Source: Inquilinus sp039594555
GTDB lineage: Bacteria; Pseudomonadota; Alphaproteobacteria; DSM-16000; Inquilinaceae
Direction: 5' to 3'
NCBI RefSeq assembly: GCF_039594555.1
Contig: NZ_JBCNNF010000051.1
Coordinates: 1 to 24,072 of the forward strand
DNA: 24,072 nucleotides
The notes under the pieces were generated by a model, which saw only the letters and a program-made list of their open reading frames with translations, made no database searches and was not told the origin of the DNA. This document shows, piece after piece, positions 1 through 8,252 of the stretch; the stretch's first letter is position 1, and every line of letters begins with the position of its first letter. The position numbers were made by a program, and so were the translations under genes.

Positions 1-48
1 CAGCTTAGGGCCCTTTGCCGCGGCGGCACCGGTCCTGAAGGCCCCATA

Positions 49-138
49 CCGTCATTGCGAGCGCAGCGAAGCAATCCATGCATCCGCTCGTGCGGGACGA
101 TGGATTGCTTCGTCGGCTTCGCCTCCTCGCAATGACGG
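49..138. repeat. Palindromic dispersed repeat, copy A
   Basis: A REP-like hairpin element lies just downstream of pcaB. The outer arms ccgtcattgcgag (49-61) and ctcgcaatgacgg (126-138) are perfect 13-bp inverted repeats. The inner arms cgaagcaatcca (67-78) and tggattgcttcg (101-112) are perfect 12-bp inverted repeats. The same arms recur at 1540-1627 with an unrelated loop, so this is a mobile or dispersed repeat family and not a unique terminator. Such 'gtcattgcgag...gaagcaatcc' elements are common in alphaproteobacterial intergenic DNA. It may also act as a 3' end for the pca transcript, which is inference. Bases 1-48 show nothing I can assign. Confidence 0.85.
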
Positions 139-153
139 ATGACAGGTGCCTTT

Positions 154-1494
154 TCAGCCCGCCTTCGCCGCCGCCAGAACCCGGTCAATGAAGGCATCCG
201 CCGCGCCGAGGTGGCGAGCCGGGTCGCGCAGAGCAGACCAGTCGACCGGGACCTGGGACATCTCGGCCAGCAGGTCGAACAGGTGACGGCCGGTGGCGGT
301 GGCCTGGATGGCGGCCTCCTTCACCAGGCGCTGCGCCTCCGGGCGCGGCATGTGGGCGGCGAGGGCGAAGCTGGCGGCCTCGGCCAGCAGCAGGCCGTGC
401 GAGGCCTCGAACTGCTGCGCCATCCGGGCCTTGTCGACGGTCGGGCTGCCGGAAACGGCCAAAGCATGGCTCAGCGCCGCGCCGGCGGCGACGGCCATCT
501 GCGGCAGGGCCAGCCATTCGACAGGCCAGGCGCTGCCGTCGCGCTCATGCTCGTGCAGCATGGCCTGCTGCAGCTGGCCGGCGAGGCCGGCGTTGAAGCG
601 GGCAAGGGCGACCAGCGTCTCCGGCCCCACCGGGTTGGACTTTTGGGGCATGGTCGAGGAGCCGCCGCCGGCGCCCGGCCGCACCTCCGCCACCTCGGTC
701 TGGGCCAGGAGGCACAGGTCGCGCCCCATTTTGCCCAGCGTGCCGGTGACCAGCGCCAGCCAGCCGGCGAATTCGGCGATGCCGTCGCGCTGGCTGTGCC
801 AGGGCATCGGCGGCACGGCGAGATCCAGGATCTCCGCCAGCGCCGCCTCGACCTTCACCCCGTCCGCGCCCAGCGCGCCGAGCGTGCCGCTGGCGCCGCC
901 GAAGGACAGGACCAGCAGGCGGGGCTTCAGCTGCTGCAGCCGGTCGCGGTCGCGCAGCAGCGGCGCCAGCCAGCCCGCTGCCTTCAAACCAAACGAGACC
1001 GGCGTCGCCTGCTGCGACCGGGTGCGGCCCGGCATCACCGTGCCGCGATGGGCGTCGGCCAGCCCGGCCAGCGCCTGGATCAGGGCGTCCAGCCGGGCCT
1101 CCAGGATGGCGATCACCCGGCGCAGCCGCAGCACCAGCCCGGTATCGAGGATGTCTTGGCTGGTGGCGCCCCAATGCACCGCCTGCGCCGCCTCCTCGCC
1201 GGCCGAGACCGCCACTGCCCGGCGCAGCGCCGCGACCAGGGCCGGCACCGGCACGCCGTCCTCCGCCGTCTTCGCGGCCAGCGCGGCGGGATCCGGGGTC
1301 AGCGCGCCGGCGGCTGCGGCGATGGCGCTGGCGGACGCGGCCGGGATCACGCCGCAGCGCGCCTCGGCCTCGGCCAGCGCCGCCTCGACCTTCAGCATCG
1401 CCCGCAGCGCCGCCATGTCGCTGAACATCAGGGCGGTCTCGGCGTCGGAAAGCAGCGGGCCGAGCAGGGCGGAGTCGAAGGGCGAGACGGTCAT
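154..1494 (-). CDS. pcaB: 3-carboxy-cis,cis-muconate cycloisomerase PcaB
   Basis: This 446-residue protein belongs to the fumarase/aspartase/adenylosuccinate lyase superfamily. PcaB converts 3-carboxy-cis,cis-muconate, the ring-opening product of PcaHG, into 4-carboxymuconolactone in the cytoplasm. The superfamily signature GSSTMPQKSNP is present near the middle of the protein. The N-terminal part has the usual HWGATSQDILDT motif and a helical core. The length fits the family (about 350-450 residues). The start is the ATG at 1494, where the protein begins MTVSPFDSALL; no strong Shine-Dalgarno is visible. It is the last gene of the leftward pca cluster and is separated from pcaF by 142 bp containing a palindromic repeat, so it is either co-transcribed through that hairpin or has its own promoter. 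The pca context separates it from purB-type lyases. Confidence 0.95.
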   Translation of the reverse strand: MTVSPFDSALLGPLLSDAETALMFSDMAALRAMLKVEAALAEAEARCGVIPAASASAIAAAAGALTPDPAALAAKTAEDGVPVPALVAALRRAVAVSAGEEAAQAVHWGATSQDILDTGLVLRLRRVIAILEARLDALIQALAGLADAHRGTVMPGRTRSQQATPVSFGLKAAGWLAPLLRDRDRLQQLKPRLLVLSFGGASGTLGALGADGVKVEAALAEILDLAVPPMPWHSQRDGIAEFAGWLALVTGTLGKMGRDLCLLAQTEVAEVRPGAGGGSSTMPQKSNPVGPETLVALARFNAGLAGQLQQAMLHEHERDGSAWPVEWLALPQMAVAAGAALSHALAVSGSPTVDKARMAQQFEASHGLLLAEAASFALAAHMPRPEAQRLVKEAAIQATATGRHLFDLLAEMSQVPVDWSALRDPARHLGAADAFIDRVLAAAKAG

Positions 1495-1539
1495 GGCGGC
1501 ACTTTACCCCACGAGGCGTTCAGTCGTGATGTCCCAAAG

Positions 1540-1627
1540 CCGTCATTGCGAGCGCAGCGAAGCAATCCGGGGCCGTTTGGCGTGGCCCCTGGATTGCTTC
1601 GTCGGCTTCGCCTCCTCGCAATGACGG
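1540..1627. repeat. Palindromic dispersed repeat, copy B
   Basis: This is a second copy of the 49-138 element and fills most of the pcaF-pcaB intergene. The 13-bp outer arms (1540-1552 and 1615-1627) and the inner gaagcaatcc / ggattgcttc arms match copy A. The loop differs and forms its own ggggcc...ggcccc stem. Conserved arms with a swapped but still pairing loop suggest selection for, or a transposition mechanism based on, the folded form. Confidence 0.87.
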
Positions 1628-1636
1628 TGAGGGGAC

Positions 1637-2838
<1,202 letters not shown>

Positions 2839-2842
<4 letters not shown>

Positions 2843-3618
2843 GCGGCCTCTCCATGGGCGATGCGGGTGCGCTCCTTCAGGTCGCGCAGCGTCTTCAGCT
2901 CCAGCGCCGAGGGCGGCGGGGTCTCTTCCAGATTGTCGGCGAAGCGGACGGTCCAGCCGCAGGTCTCCTGCACCTGTTCGCGGGTCGCACCCGGATGCAG
3001 CGAGACGACGGTGAACTCCTTGGTCACAGGGTCGGGCCGCCACACCGCGAGGTCGGTGACCAGCAGGGTCGGGCCCTTGGTGGTGACGCCGTGGCGGGCG
3101 CGGTCGTCGCCTCCCGAGCCGTGGCCGAGCGAGGTGAAGAAGTCGATCTTGTCGACCATGCCGCGCTTGTTCTGCTTCATGGTGATGAAGATCTCGCCCG
3201 AGGAGGTCGCGATCTCCGGCGCGCCGCCGCCGCCCGGCAGGCGGACCGACGGGTGGTGATAGTCGCCGATAACCGTGGTGTTGATGTTGCCGAAGCGGTC
3301 GAGCTGGGCGGCGCCGAGGAAGCCGATGGTGATGCGCCCGCCCTGCAGCCAGTAGCGGAACATCTCCGGCACCGAGACGGTGGTGACGGCGGTGTCGCAC
3401 AGCTCGCCGTCGCCGATCGACAGCGGCAGCACCTCCGGCGCGGTGCCGATGGTGCCGCTCTCATAGATCAGGGTGATGTCCGGCGCGTGGGTCAGCCGCG
3501 CCACGTTGCAGGCGGCGGACGGCGCGCCGATGCCGACGAAGCAGACATCGTCGTTGCGCAGCGCCCGGGCCGCCGCGATGGTCATCATCTCGTCAGGGGT
3601 GAAGCTTTCCGAGGTCAT
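2839..3618 (-). CDS. pcaJ: 3-oxoadipate CoA-transferase subunit B PcaJ
   Basis: This 259-residue protein is the beta subunit of the succinyl-CoA:3-oxoadipate CoA-transferase (family I CoA-transferase). With PcaI it moves CoA from succinyl-CoA to 3-oxoadipate. The conserved active-site glutamate of this family is probably E53 in LIYESGTIG. The frame is open up to 3654, but that extension reads through the repeat-bearing intergene. I chose the ATG at 3618 (MTSESFTPDEMM), which is preceded by a GGCGGTGTGAG stretch. The gene ends in an ATGA overlap with pcaF. Unusually for pcaI/pcaJ, it is separated from pcaI by 147 bp containing a palindromic repeat. Confidence 0.94.
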
Positions 3619-3649
3619 CTCACACCGCCAAGTCTTTGAAACCACTTCT

Positions 3650-3726
3650 GTCATTGCCGGGCTTGACCCGGCAATCCAGAGGGTGTCGACAGCTTCTGTA
3701 TGCCCGGGTCAAGCCCGGGCATGACA
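3650..3726. repeat. Double-hairpin dispersed repeat between pcaI and pcaJ
   Basis: Two adjacent palindromes are present: attgccggg-cttga-cccggcaat (3653-3675) and atgcccggg-tcaag-cccgggcat (3700-3722). The second is close to an inverted copy of the first. The outer tgtcat (3650-3655) and atgaca (3721-3726) also pair, so the unit can fold as two hairpins or as one long imperfect stem. 'Tcattgccgggcttgacccggcaatcc' type repeats are widespread in alphaproteobacterial intergenes. It lies inside the pca operon and separates the two subunits of one enzyme. Confidence 0.85.
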
Positions 3727-3765
3727 ACAAAAGGGGCAACAAGAGGGGAGGCCGGTTCATCACCC

Positions 3766-4623
3766 TCACGCCCTCCCGCTCAGCGGCGCGACCCGGCCGG
3801 CGAAGGCGTCGGGGCCGCTCTCGATCACATTCTCCTTCATCCAGGCCAGGAAGCCCTCGCGGTCGGTCGCGATCTTGTCCCAGGCCAGATAGAAGGCGTT
3901 GTCGCGCGGATAATAGCCATGGGCGTAGGACGGATGGGCGCCGCCCGGGACATGGACCACCGAGGTCACGGTCCAGCGCGGCAGCACGCAGGCATTGGGA
4001 TGCACGCCGTCGAAATCCTCGACGATCTCTTCGACCGTCACCACGGAGCGCTTTGCCGCCAGCACCGCTTCCTTCTGCACCCCGACGATGCCTTCGATCA
4101 GCACGTCGCCGCGGCGGTTGGCCTTCTGGGCGTGGATGAAGGTGACGTCCGGGCGGATCGCCGGCACGGCGGCCAGGGTCTCGCCGGTGAAGGGACAGGT
4201 GACCGACTTGATGTTCGGGTTCACCTCGGCCAGGCCGGCGCCGCGATAGCCGCGGAACACGGCGCAGGGCAGGCCGGCCGCCCCGGCCTCATAGGCATTG
4301 GCCATGGCGGCATGGGAATGCTCCTCGATCGCCACCGGGTTCGGCCAACCCTTCTCGATCGCGTCGCGCACCCGGCGCAGCAGGCCGACGCCGGGGTTGC
4401 CGGCATAGGAGAAGACCAGCTTCCGGGCCATACCCATGCCGACCATCTGGTCGTAGACCAAATCGGGCGTCATCCGCACCAGGGTCAGGTCGCGCCGGCC
4501 CTGGCGGATCGCCTCATGCGCCGCGGCGTGCGGGATCAGATGGGTGAAGCCCTCGAAGGCCGCGGTGTCGCCATCATAGAGGTTTTCGGCGACGGCCTCG
4601 GCCAGGGTCTGGAATTTTGCCAT
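3766..4623 (-). CDS. pcaI: 3-oxoadipate CoA-transferase subunit A PcaI
   Basis: This 285-residue alpha subunit of the 3-oxoadipate CoA-transferase works with PcaJ. It shows the family I CoA-transferase alpha layout, including the segment SYAGNPGVGLLRRVRDAIEKG and the C-terminal VPGGAHPSYAHGYYPRDN motif. The start is the ATG at 4623 (MAKFQTLAEAV), 3 bp beyond the pcaG stop. The length suits the longer PcaI/CatI-type alpha subunits. CatI of the catechol branch is chemically the same enzyme, but the pcaHG neighbours place it in the protocatechuate branch. Confidence 0.94.
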   Translation of the reverse strand: MAKFQTLAEAVAENLYDGDTAAFEGFTHLIPHAAAHEAIRQGRRDLTLVRMTPDLVYDQMVGMGMARKLVFSYAGNPGVGLLRRVRDAIEKGWPNPVAIEEHSHAAMANAYEAGAAGLPCAVFRGYRGAGLAEVNPNIKSVTCPFTGETLAAVPAIRPDVTFIHAQKANRRGDVLIEGIVGVQKEAVLAAKRSVVTVEEIVEDFDGVHPNACVLPRWTVTSVVHVPGGAHPSYAHGYYPRDNAFYLAWDKIATDREGFLAWMKENVIESGPDAFAGRVAPLSGRA

Positions 4624-4626
4624 GGG

Positions 4627-5202
4627 TCAGATCTCGAAGAAGACGGTCTCGCCGCCGCCCTGCATGCGGATGTCGAAGCGGTAGCGGCCGGGGCCGTCGG
4701 CCTGGGCGATCAGGGTGCCGCGGCGGGCCTCGGGCACGGCCAGAAGCACCGGGTCCTCGGCGTTGGCCGGTTCCTCCGGGAAGTAGATCCGGGTGTAGCA
4801 ATGCACCAGCAGGCCGCGCATGAACACGATGACGCTGAGATGCGGCGCCTGGCCCGGCCCGGTCGCGCCCGGCCGGATAGTGTCGAAGACGAAGCGCCGC
4901 TCCGGATCCGTGCCGGTGCCGCAGCGGCCGAAGCCGGTGAAGCCGTCATTGGCGCTGCGCTGCGGTCCCGGGAACACGCCTTGGGAATCCGCCTGCCAGA
5001 TCTCGACCAGCGCGTCCTCGATCGGCTGGCCGGCGCCGTCCAGCACCCGGCCGCTGACACGGATGCGCTCGCCCGGCACGGCGTCGCCGGCGATGGCGCC
5101 GTCGGTGATCTGCGGGAAGTCGTAGCCGTATTGCCGCGGCGTCAGGCCGTAGGCGAAGAAGGGGCCGACGGTCTGCGACCCGGTCTGGGGAAGCTTCGCC
5201 AC
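4627..5202 (-). CDS. pcaG: Protocatechuate 3,4-dioxygenase alpha subunit PcaG
   Basis: This 191-residue protein is the non-iron-binding subunit of the intradiol ring-cleavage dioxygenase. It shows the intradiol fold: QTVGPFFAYGL at the N terminus, RVSGRVLDGAGQPIEDALVEIWQAD at about 48-72, and APHLSVIVFMRG at about 119-130. At the positions where the beta subunit has its iron-ligand tyrosines, this chain has GVFPG and GATGP, which is as expected for the alpha subunit. The start is a GTG at 5202, 3 bp after the pcaH stop; the N terminus MAKLPQTGSQTVGPFF is typical of the family. It is adjacent to pcaH and lies in the usual H-then-G order. Confidence 0.95.
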   Translation of the reverse strand: MAKLPQTGSQTVGPFFAYGLTPRQYGYDFPQITDGAIAGDAVPGERIRVSGRVLDGAGQPIEDALVEIWQADSQGVFPGPQRSANDGFTGFGRCGTGTDPERRFVFDTIRPGATGPGQAPHLSVIVFMRGLLVHCYTRIYFPEEPANAEDPVLLAVPEARRGTLIAQADGPGRYRFDIRMQGGGETVFFEI

Positions 5203-5205
5203 GCC

Positions 5206-5898
5206 TCAGCCCTCCATCGGCGTCGCCAGGCGCCCGCGCAGCACGATGTCGAATTCATAGCCCAGCGCGTATTCGGGCTCGGTCAGGTCCAGCCTGAAGG
5301 CGGCGATCAGGCGCTCGCGCCCGACCTGGTCGGGGATGCTGTTGAACATCGGGTCCAGCGTGTGCAGCGGGTCGCCGGGGAAGTACATCTGCGTCACCAG
5401 CCGGGTGGCGAAGGCCGGGCCGAACAGCGAGAAATGGATGTGCTGCGGCCGCCAGGCATTGGCGTGGTTGCGCCAGGGATAGGCGCCCGGCTTGATGGTC
5501 AGGAAACGGTAGCGGCCCTCGGCATCGGTGACGCAGCGGCCGGCGCCCAGGAAGTTCGGGTCCAGCGGTGCGTCATGCTGGTCGGATTTGTGGATGTAGC
5601 GGCCGGCGGCGTTGGCCTGCCACAGCTCGACCAGCGTGTTCGCCACCGGCCGCGCATCCTCGTCCAGCACCCGGCCGGTGACGATGATGCGCTCGCCCAA
5701 GGGCTCGCCATTGACCCGGCCGTTGCGGGTCAGGTCGGCTTCGCCCTCCGGCGCCGCGGGGAAGGACGGGCCCTGGTGCTCGGACAGGGCGCCGGAGAGC
5801 GGCACCAGCGGCTGCGACGGGGCTCGCAGCACGGTCGAGCGATAGCCCTCGTAGAGATGCGGCGGGTGGATGCGCCAGTCGCGCGGCTGGAAGCTCAC
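5206..5898 (-). CDS. pcaH: Protocatechuate 3,4-dioxygenase beta subunit PcaH
   Basis: This 230-residue catalytic subunit binds the non-haem Fe(III) and opens the protocatechuate ring between the two hydroxyls to give 3-carboxy-cis,cis-muconate. By family comparison the four iron ligands are Y101 (GRYIHKSDQHDAPLDPNF), Y140 (KPGAYPWRNH), H153 and H155 (RPQHIHFSLFG). All are present, so the enzyme should be active. The start ATG at 5898 overlaps the pcaC stop by 4 bp. It forms the heteromer with PcaG encoded immediately downstream. Confidence 0.96.
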   Translation of the reverse strand: MSFQPRDWRIHPPHLYEGYRSTVLRAPSQPLVPLSGALSEHQGPSFPAAPEGEADLTRNGRVNGEPLGERIIVTGRVLDEDARPVANTLVELWQANAAGRYIHKSDQHDAPLDPNFLGAGRCVTDAEGRYRFLTIKPGAYPWRNHANAWRPQHIHFSLFGPAFATRLVTQMYFPGDPLHTLDPMFNSIPDQVGRERLIAAFRLDLTEPEYALGYEFDIVLRGRLATPMEG

Positions 5899-6278
5899 CT
5901 GGTCTCCTCCCGTTCGGCGAACACCGTCTTGGCGATGGCGAAGGCGGCATTGGCGGCCGGCACGCCGGCATAGACCGCGACATGCAGCAGCGCCTCGCGG
6001 ATGTCCTCCGGCGTCGCGCCGGTGTTGGTGGTGGCGCGGATATGCATCGCCAGCTCCTCATGATGGCCCAAGGCGGCCAGGAGAGCGATGGTCAGCATCG
6101 ACCGCTCGCGATGGGTGAGGTGAGGCCGGCTCCACACCCCGCCCCAGGCGCCGCGGGTGATGAACTCCTGGAACGGCGCGTCGAACTCCGTGGTGCGGGA
6201 CTGGGCGCGGTCGACATGGGCGTCGCCCAGCACGGTGCGGCGCACCGCCATGCCCTCGTCGTAGAGCGGGTCAGCCAT
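5895..6278 (-). CDS. pcaC: 4-carboxymuconolactone decarboxylase PcaC
   Basis: This 127-residue protein belongs to the small CMD/AhpD-like all-helical family. It decarboxylates 4-carboxymuconolactone to beta-ketoadipate enol-lactone. The family core is visible: FITRGAWGGVWSRPHL, RERSMLTIALLAALGHHEELAMHIRA and GATPEDIREALLHVAVYAGVPAANAA. The length of about 130 residues is normal for a stand-alone PcaC; it is not the fused PcaL (PcaD-PcaC) seen in actinomycetes. It overlaps pcaD by 8 bp and pcaH by 4 bp, pointing to tight translational coupling. Confidence 0.95.
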   Translation of the reverse strand: MADPLYDEGMAVRRTVLGDAHVDRAQSRTTEFDAPFQEFITRGAWGGVWSRPHLTHRERSMLTIALLAALGHHEELAMHIRATTNTGATPEDIREALLHVAVYAGVPAANAAFAIAKTVFAEREETR

Positions 6279-7059
6279 GGGCGGCCTCGTCGATGAAATC
6301 GCGGATCAGCCCGGCCAGCAGCTCCGGCGCCTCGACGCAAGGGATGTGGCCGGCGCCTTGGATGTCCCGGTAGCGCGCGCCGGGGATCAGGGCGGCCAGC
6401 GACCGCACCAGCTCCGGCGTCGTGGCGATGTCCGCGGTGCCGCACAGGCACAGCGTCGGCACCGCCACGCCCCTGGCCGCTTCGGTCAGGTCGCCGTCGC
6501 GCAGAGCGGCGCAGGCGCGGATATAGCCGTCCATCGGGGTGCGGCTGAGCATGGCCCGGGCGACCGCCACCAGCGCCGGCTGCCGGGCGCGGAACTCAGC
6601 CGAGAACCAGCGCTCCATCGTCGCCGCGGCGATGCTGCCGACGCCGCCGGCCTCGACCGCGGCGATCCGCGCCTGCCAGGCCTCGGCGGTGCCGATCCTG
6701 TGGGCGGTGTCGCAGAGGATCAGGCGCCCGACCAGCTCCGGCCGCAGCCGGGTCAGGCCCAGCGCGATCATGCCGCCGATCGACAGACCGACCACCGTGG
6801 CCCGGCGGATGCCGCGGGCATCCAGCAGCGCCGCCAGGTCGGCGGCATGGGCGTCGATGCTGTCGCCGCCCTCGCTGCCGGACAGGCCGTGGCCGCGCTT
6901 GTCGTAGCGGAGCGTTCGATATTCGGGAAACCGTGGCACCACCGCATCCCAGATGCGGAAATCGGTGCCGACCGAGTTGATGAAGACCAAAGCGGGCGCG
7001 TCCCGCGGACCCCTGTCCTCGACATGCAGCACGATGCCGTTCGCCTTGACCGCGTCCAT
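6271..7059 (-). CDS. pcaD: 3-oxoadipate enol-lactonase PcaD
   Basis: This 262-residue alpha/beta hydrolase hydrolyses beta-ketoadipate enol-lactone to 3-oxoadipate. The predicted triad is S93 in the nucleophile elbow GLSIGG, D210 in CGTADIATTPE and H238 in GAGHIPCVEAP. The oxyanion region FINSVGTDFRIWD (residues 27-39) is typical. The frame runs open to 7560 across the pcaQ gene on the other strand. The true start is the ATG at 7059 (MDAVKANGIVLHVEDRG), preceded by GGACAAGG. It is the first gene of the leftward operon, divergent from pcaQ, and is the likely target of PcaQ activation. Confidence 0.95.
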   Translation of the reverse strand: MDAVKANGIVLHVEDRGPRDAPALVFINSVGTDFRIWDAVVPRFPEYRTLRYDKRGHGLSGSEGGDSIDAHAADLAALLDARGIRRATVVGLSIGGMIALGLTRLRPELVGRLILCDTAHRIGTAEAWQARIAAVEAGGVGSIAAATMERWFSAEFRARQPALVAVARAMLSRTPMDGYIRACAALRDGDLTEAARGVAVPTLCLCGTADIATTPELVRSLAALIPGARYRDIQGAGHIPCVEAPELLAGLIRDFIDEAAHG

Positions 7060-7135
7060 CCCTTGTCCTGGCCCTCGTTCCTGGCTCGATCCCTGCGGTT
7101 CGCTCCGCCGTGACGCCGCACTGTGCGCGGCCGGG

Positions 7136-7177
7136 TCGGTTATGTAAAATGAGGAATTCGCCGAGAAACATAACCGA
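7136..7177. promoter_or_regulatory. Inverted repeat in pcaD/pcaQ divergent control region
   Basis: A perfect 10-bp inverted repeat, tcggttatgt (7136-7145) and acataaccga (7168-7177), has a 22-bp spacer in a locally AT-richer stretch between pcaD and pcaQ. The halves contain GGTTAT and ATAACC, the half-site sequence I recall for rhizobial PcaQ (ATAACC-N4-GGTTAA), although here they are spaced farther apart and face the other way. PcaQ binding to activate pcaD and autoregulate pcaQ is inferred. Confidence 0.6.
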
Positions 7178-7185
7178 ATGATTAT
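7170..7185. promoter_or_regulatory. Candidate PcaQ box overlapping the pcaQ start
   Basis: The sequence ATAACC-GAAT-GATTAT matches the recalled PcaQ box ATAACC-N4-GGTTAA at 10 of 12 specified positions and has the correct 4-bp spacing. It shares its left half with the right arm of the larger inverted repeat and covers both candidate pcaQ start codons (7178 and 7184). If real, bound PcaQ would sit on its own translation start and about 111-126 bp upstream of the pcaD start codon. Confidence 0.4.
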
Positions 7186-8125
7186 GGTGGACACTGCGCT
7201 GGCGATCGAACGGCGGATCAAGCTGCGCCACCTGCAATGCTTCCTCGAGGCGGTGCGGCTGCGCAGCGTCGTGGCCGCGGCCGACGCGCTGGGGATCAGC
7301 CAGCCGGCGGTGTCGAAGACCCTGCGCGAGCTGGAGGAGGCGCTGGGCGCGCCCTTGTTCGACCGCAGCCGCAAGGGCGTGGTGCTGACCCCCTTCGGCC
7401 GCACCTTCCTGCACCACGCCGGCACCAGCGTCACGGCGCTGCGCCAGGGCATCGAGAGCGTGGTGCGGGCCCGCGCGGCGGGGGAGGAGCTGCTGCGCGT
7501 CGGCGTGCTGCCGACCGTGGCCGGGTTGATGATGCCGGCAGCGCTGGAGCGGTTCCGCACCGCCTGCCCGGGCGTGGTGGTGCGGGTGGTGGACGGGCCG
7601 AACCAGATGCTGCTGGGCCAGCTGCGCGTTGGCGGGCTGGACCTGGTGCTGGGCCGGCTGGCGGAGCCGGAGCAGATGACCGGCCTCAGCTTCGAGCACC
7701 TCTATTCCGAGCGCATCGCCTTCGCCGTGCGGCCCGGCCATCCGCTCTTGTCCCGCCCTGGCCTGGCGGTGCGCGACATCCGCGCCTATCCGGTGATCGC
7801 GCCGCCGCCGGGATCGGTGATCCAGCCCACCGTCGACCGGCTGCTGATCGCCGCCGGGATCGAGGCGCTGCCGAACCGGATCGAGAGCGTGTCGCCGACC
7901 TTCGGCCGCTCCTATCTCCGCCGCACCGACGCGGTCTGGATCATCTCGCGCGGCGCCGTGGCCCAGGATGTGGAGGAGGGGGTGCTGGCCGAGCTGCCGC
8001 TGGCCACCAGCGATTCCACCGGCCCGGTCGGCCTGACCATGCGGGCCGAGGTGCCGCCGACCGATGCCGGAAGGATCTTCATGGCCATGGTGCGCGACGC
8101 CGCGCGCGAGGTGCGGGGCGCCTGA
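7178..8125 (+). CDS. pcaQ: LysR-type regulator PcaQ
   Basis: This 315-residue LysR-type transcriptional regulator is divergent from pcaD. The N-terminal winged helix-turn-helix is at about residues 15-72: KLRHLQCFLEAVRLRSVVAAADALG, then ISQPAVSKTLRELEEALG and the wing LFDRSRKGVVLTPFG. A LysR substrate-binding domain follows at about residues 95-300. PcaQ of Agrobacterium and Sinorhizobium activates the pcaDCHGB operon with beta-carboxymuconate-type inducers; the same position and N-terminal pattern here support the assignment. Two in-frame starts, 7178 and 7184, are equally possible. The second gives MVDTALAIERRIK, which is closer to the PcaQ N termini I remember. No clear Shine-Dalgarno separates them. 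Confidence 0.9.
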   Translation: MIMVDTALAIERRIKLRHLQCFLEAVRLRSVVAAADALGISQPAVSKTLRELEEALGAPLFDRSRKGVVLTPFGRTFLHHAGTSVTALRQGIESVVRARAAGEELLRVGVLPTVAGLMMPAALERFRTACPGVVVRVVDGPNQMLLGQLRVGGLDLVLGRLAEPEQMTGLSFEHLYSERIAFAVRPGHPLLSRPGLAVRDIRAYPVIAPPPGSVIQPTVDRLLIAAGIEALPNRIESVSPTFGRSYLRRTDAVWIISRGAVAQDVEEGVLAELPLATSDSTGPVGLTMRAEVPPTDAGRIFMAMVRDAAREVRGA

Positions 8126-8252
8126 AAGAGGACAATGATCCGGCCCGGTTTCGGCCATGTCGTGTGCTAGGCTCGCTTCGTTCGGAAAGGGTGCCGAACC
8201 CGTGATGACGAGAGGCCGATGCGCCTCGACGCTGAGAGGGGAGAGACAGCCC

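Noticed and set aside
49..1627. CRISPR array
   Set aside because: There are only two copies, over 1.4 kb apart, with palindromic arms and a gene between them. No regular spacer series is seen anywhere in the window.
2843..3400. N-terminal extension of the pcaF frame
   Set aside because: It overlaps pcaJ in another frame. Thiolase homology starts at the ATG at 2842, which overlaps the pcaJ stop as ATGA.
3700..5973. 757-codon open frame on the plus strand
   Set aside because: It is antisense to pcaI, pcaG and pcaH and has no recognisable domain. The opposite-strand genes are certain.
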